From contig JARWKL010000012.1 of NCBI GenBank assembly GCA_029961685.1, forward strand, positions 26,459,227 to 26,523,226: a stretch of 64,000 nt of DNA, read 5' to 3'. Both the position numbers and the translations under genes were made by a program. This document shows, piece by piece, positions 63,163-64,000 of this stretch. Source of the DNA: Aristolochia californica (Eukaryota; Streptophyta; Magnoliopsida; Piperales; Aristolochiaceae). The notes under the pieces are model-generated. The model was given only the letters and a program-made list of their open reading frames with translations. It was not told where the DNA came from and ran no database searches. Within the stretch, counting starts at the first letter, position 1, and every line of letters starts with the position of its first letter.

Positions 63163-63237
63163 CCTGTGCCTCTTCGTGGACACATGTCCGAATAAATTGC
63201 GATAAAGATGATGAAGAAGAACAGAACTAAGATAGAT

Positions 63238-63486
63238 TGTTTTGGTGAGAACGAGGAAAGACACTTTCTCTCTTCTTGGTTCTTATCTTCCAAGATAGCA
63301 AAATCTAGTTTTTTAGTTTTTTTCCTTTCAATATTAATGAGAAAATAATACTTTTCTATATTGATTCTGTAATAAGGTTACATCTTTATACAAGAAACAA
63401 ATACAATTATGTCTATAAATCAGATCCGACGATCTTAACAATTGGTAACTAATTTACTTTCTTGTTCTACAAGATTGTCTTTAACA
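63238..63486 (-). repeat. 3' LTR of a Copia element
   Basis: On the minus strand the segment starts TGTTAAAGACAATC directly after the purine tract CTTGAGGAGGAG and ends CACCAAAACA, giving the TG...CA ends of an LTR. Its position right after the end of the Copia pol frame supports the call. The left LTR is outside the window. Confidence 0.6.
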
Positions 63487-64000
63487 CTCCTCCTCAAGAT
63501 AAAGTATATATTAATGACATCCAATTTGTTGAGTAATCCATCAAATTGGGACAAACTCAATGCCTTAGTGAATAAATTTGTAGTTTGGTTATTGGTTCGT
63601 ATGTGTATTGTATAAATCAAGCCTGTTTGAATCTTTTCACAAACTGACAATCAATTTTGACGTGTTTGGTTCACTTATGAAAGACTGGGTTTGAGGTAAT
63701 ATAGAGAGAAACTCGGTTGCCACAATACAACATAACCGGCTAAGTATATTAGATTTCCTCTTTCAAAACATTCTTCAACCAAGTAATTTTACAATATGTA
63801 GTAGTCATAGAGCAATACTCTACCTTTGCGGTTAATCGAGCCACCGTTGTTTACTTCTTTATTTTTCAAGAAATTGGTGATTGTCCAAGAAATATATAAT
63901 ACCCTGTTACTGACATTTTTGTGTTTTTAGTAGTGAACCCAATCTACATCACAAAATGCATTTAATTGGAATATACTTGTAGAGGATAGAAGAATACCTT
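63435..64000 (-). pseudogene. 3' end of Copia pol (RNase H region), frameshifted
   Basis: Minus-strand translation gives the Copia pol terminus: IRTNNQTTNLFTKALSLSQF near 63590-63530, followed by LLNKLDVINIYF and the stop. Upstream towards 64000, RNase H text continues only through several frames and stops (IDW/GYYIFLDN-like, TEFLSILPQTQSFI), so it is inactive. The element continues past the right edge. Confidence 0.7.

Overview
This is nuclear DNA of a flowering plant. Genes are split by GT-AG introns, the products are plant-specific (organellar/nuclear protein-only RNase P, TOM1-LIKE protein, PsaH, RopGEF), and introns and spacers are packed with plant LINEs, Copia/Gypsy pieces, TRIMs, hAT-like and PIF/Harbinger-like elements. 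The sequence does not settle the species. All gene models were assembled by hand from splice sites and reading-frame continuity; each complete model is an exact multiple of three.

Layout. 1-4160 (+): 3' part of a PRORP gene (six exons, catalytic NYN domain). 4815-24851 (-): one very large TOM1-LIKE (VHS-GAT) gene of ten exons and 710 aa. Its 3.3, 8.4 and 3.2 kb introns carry LINE pieces, an hAT-like element holding a full-length degenerate LINE that itself holds a TRIM fragment, and a short fragment resembling the neighbouring DAAT exon. 26445-28681 (-): a plastid D-amino-acid transaminase-like gene (395 aa). 29724-32700: gag/protease-only Gypsy-like element. 33469-40612 (+): a two-exon, four-TM plant protein of unknown function whose 6.4 kb intron holds a PIF/Harbinger-like element with a piece of a phosphoglycerate-mutase-like gene. 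42355-50142 (+): eIF3 subunit L (516 aa), with telo-box/site II promoter motifs, a duplicated splice donor, and a LINE nested in a Copia remnant in intron 5. 50933-53660 (+): aspartate aminotransferase pseudogene carrying a textbook TRIM. 54376-55973 (+): PsaH of photosystem I with I-box/G-box promoter motifs. 56560-58848 (-): RopGEF (PRONE, 510 aa). 59100-64000: no recognised host gene; hAT-like element and the 3' end of a Copia element.

The genes serve unrelated housekeeping functions (RNA processing, endosomal sorting, amino-acid metabolism, translation, photosynthesis, Rho GTPase signalling) and there is no operon-like logic. The striking feature is the intron landscape: host exons stay intact while introns have accumulated nested insertions, local tandem duplications and fragments of other genes. 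I see no sign of a defence, CRISPR or biosynthetic cluster.
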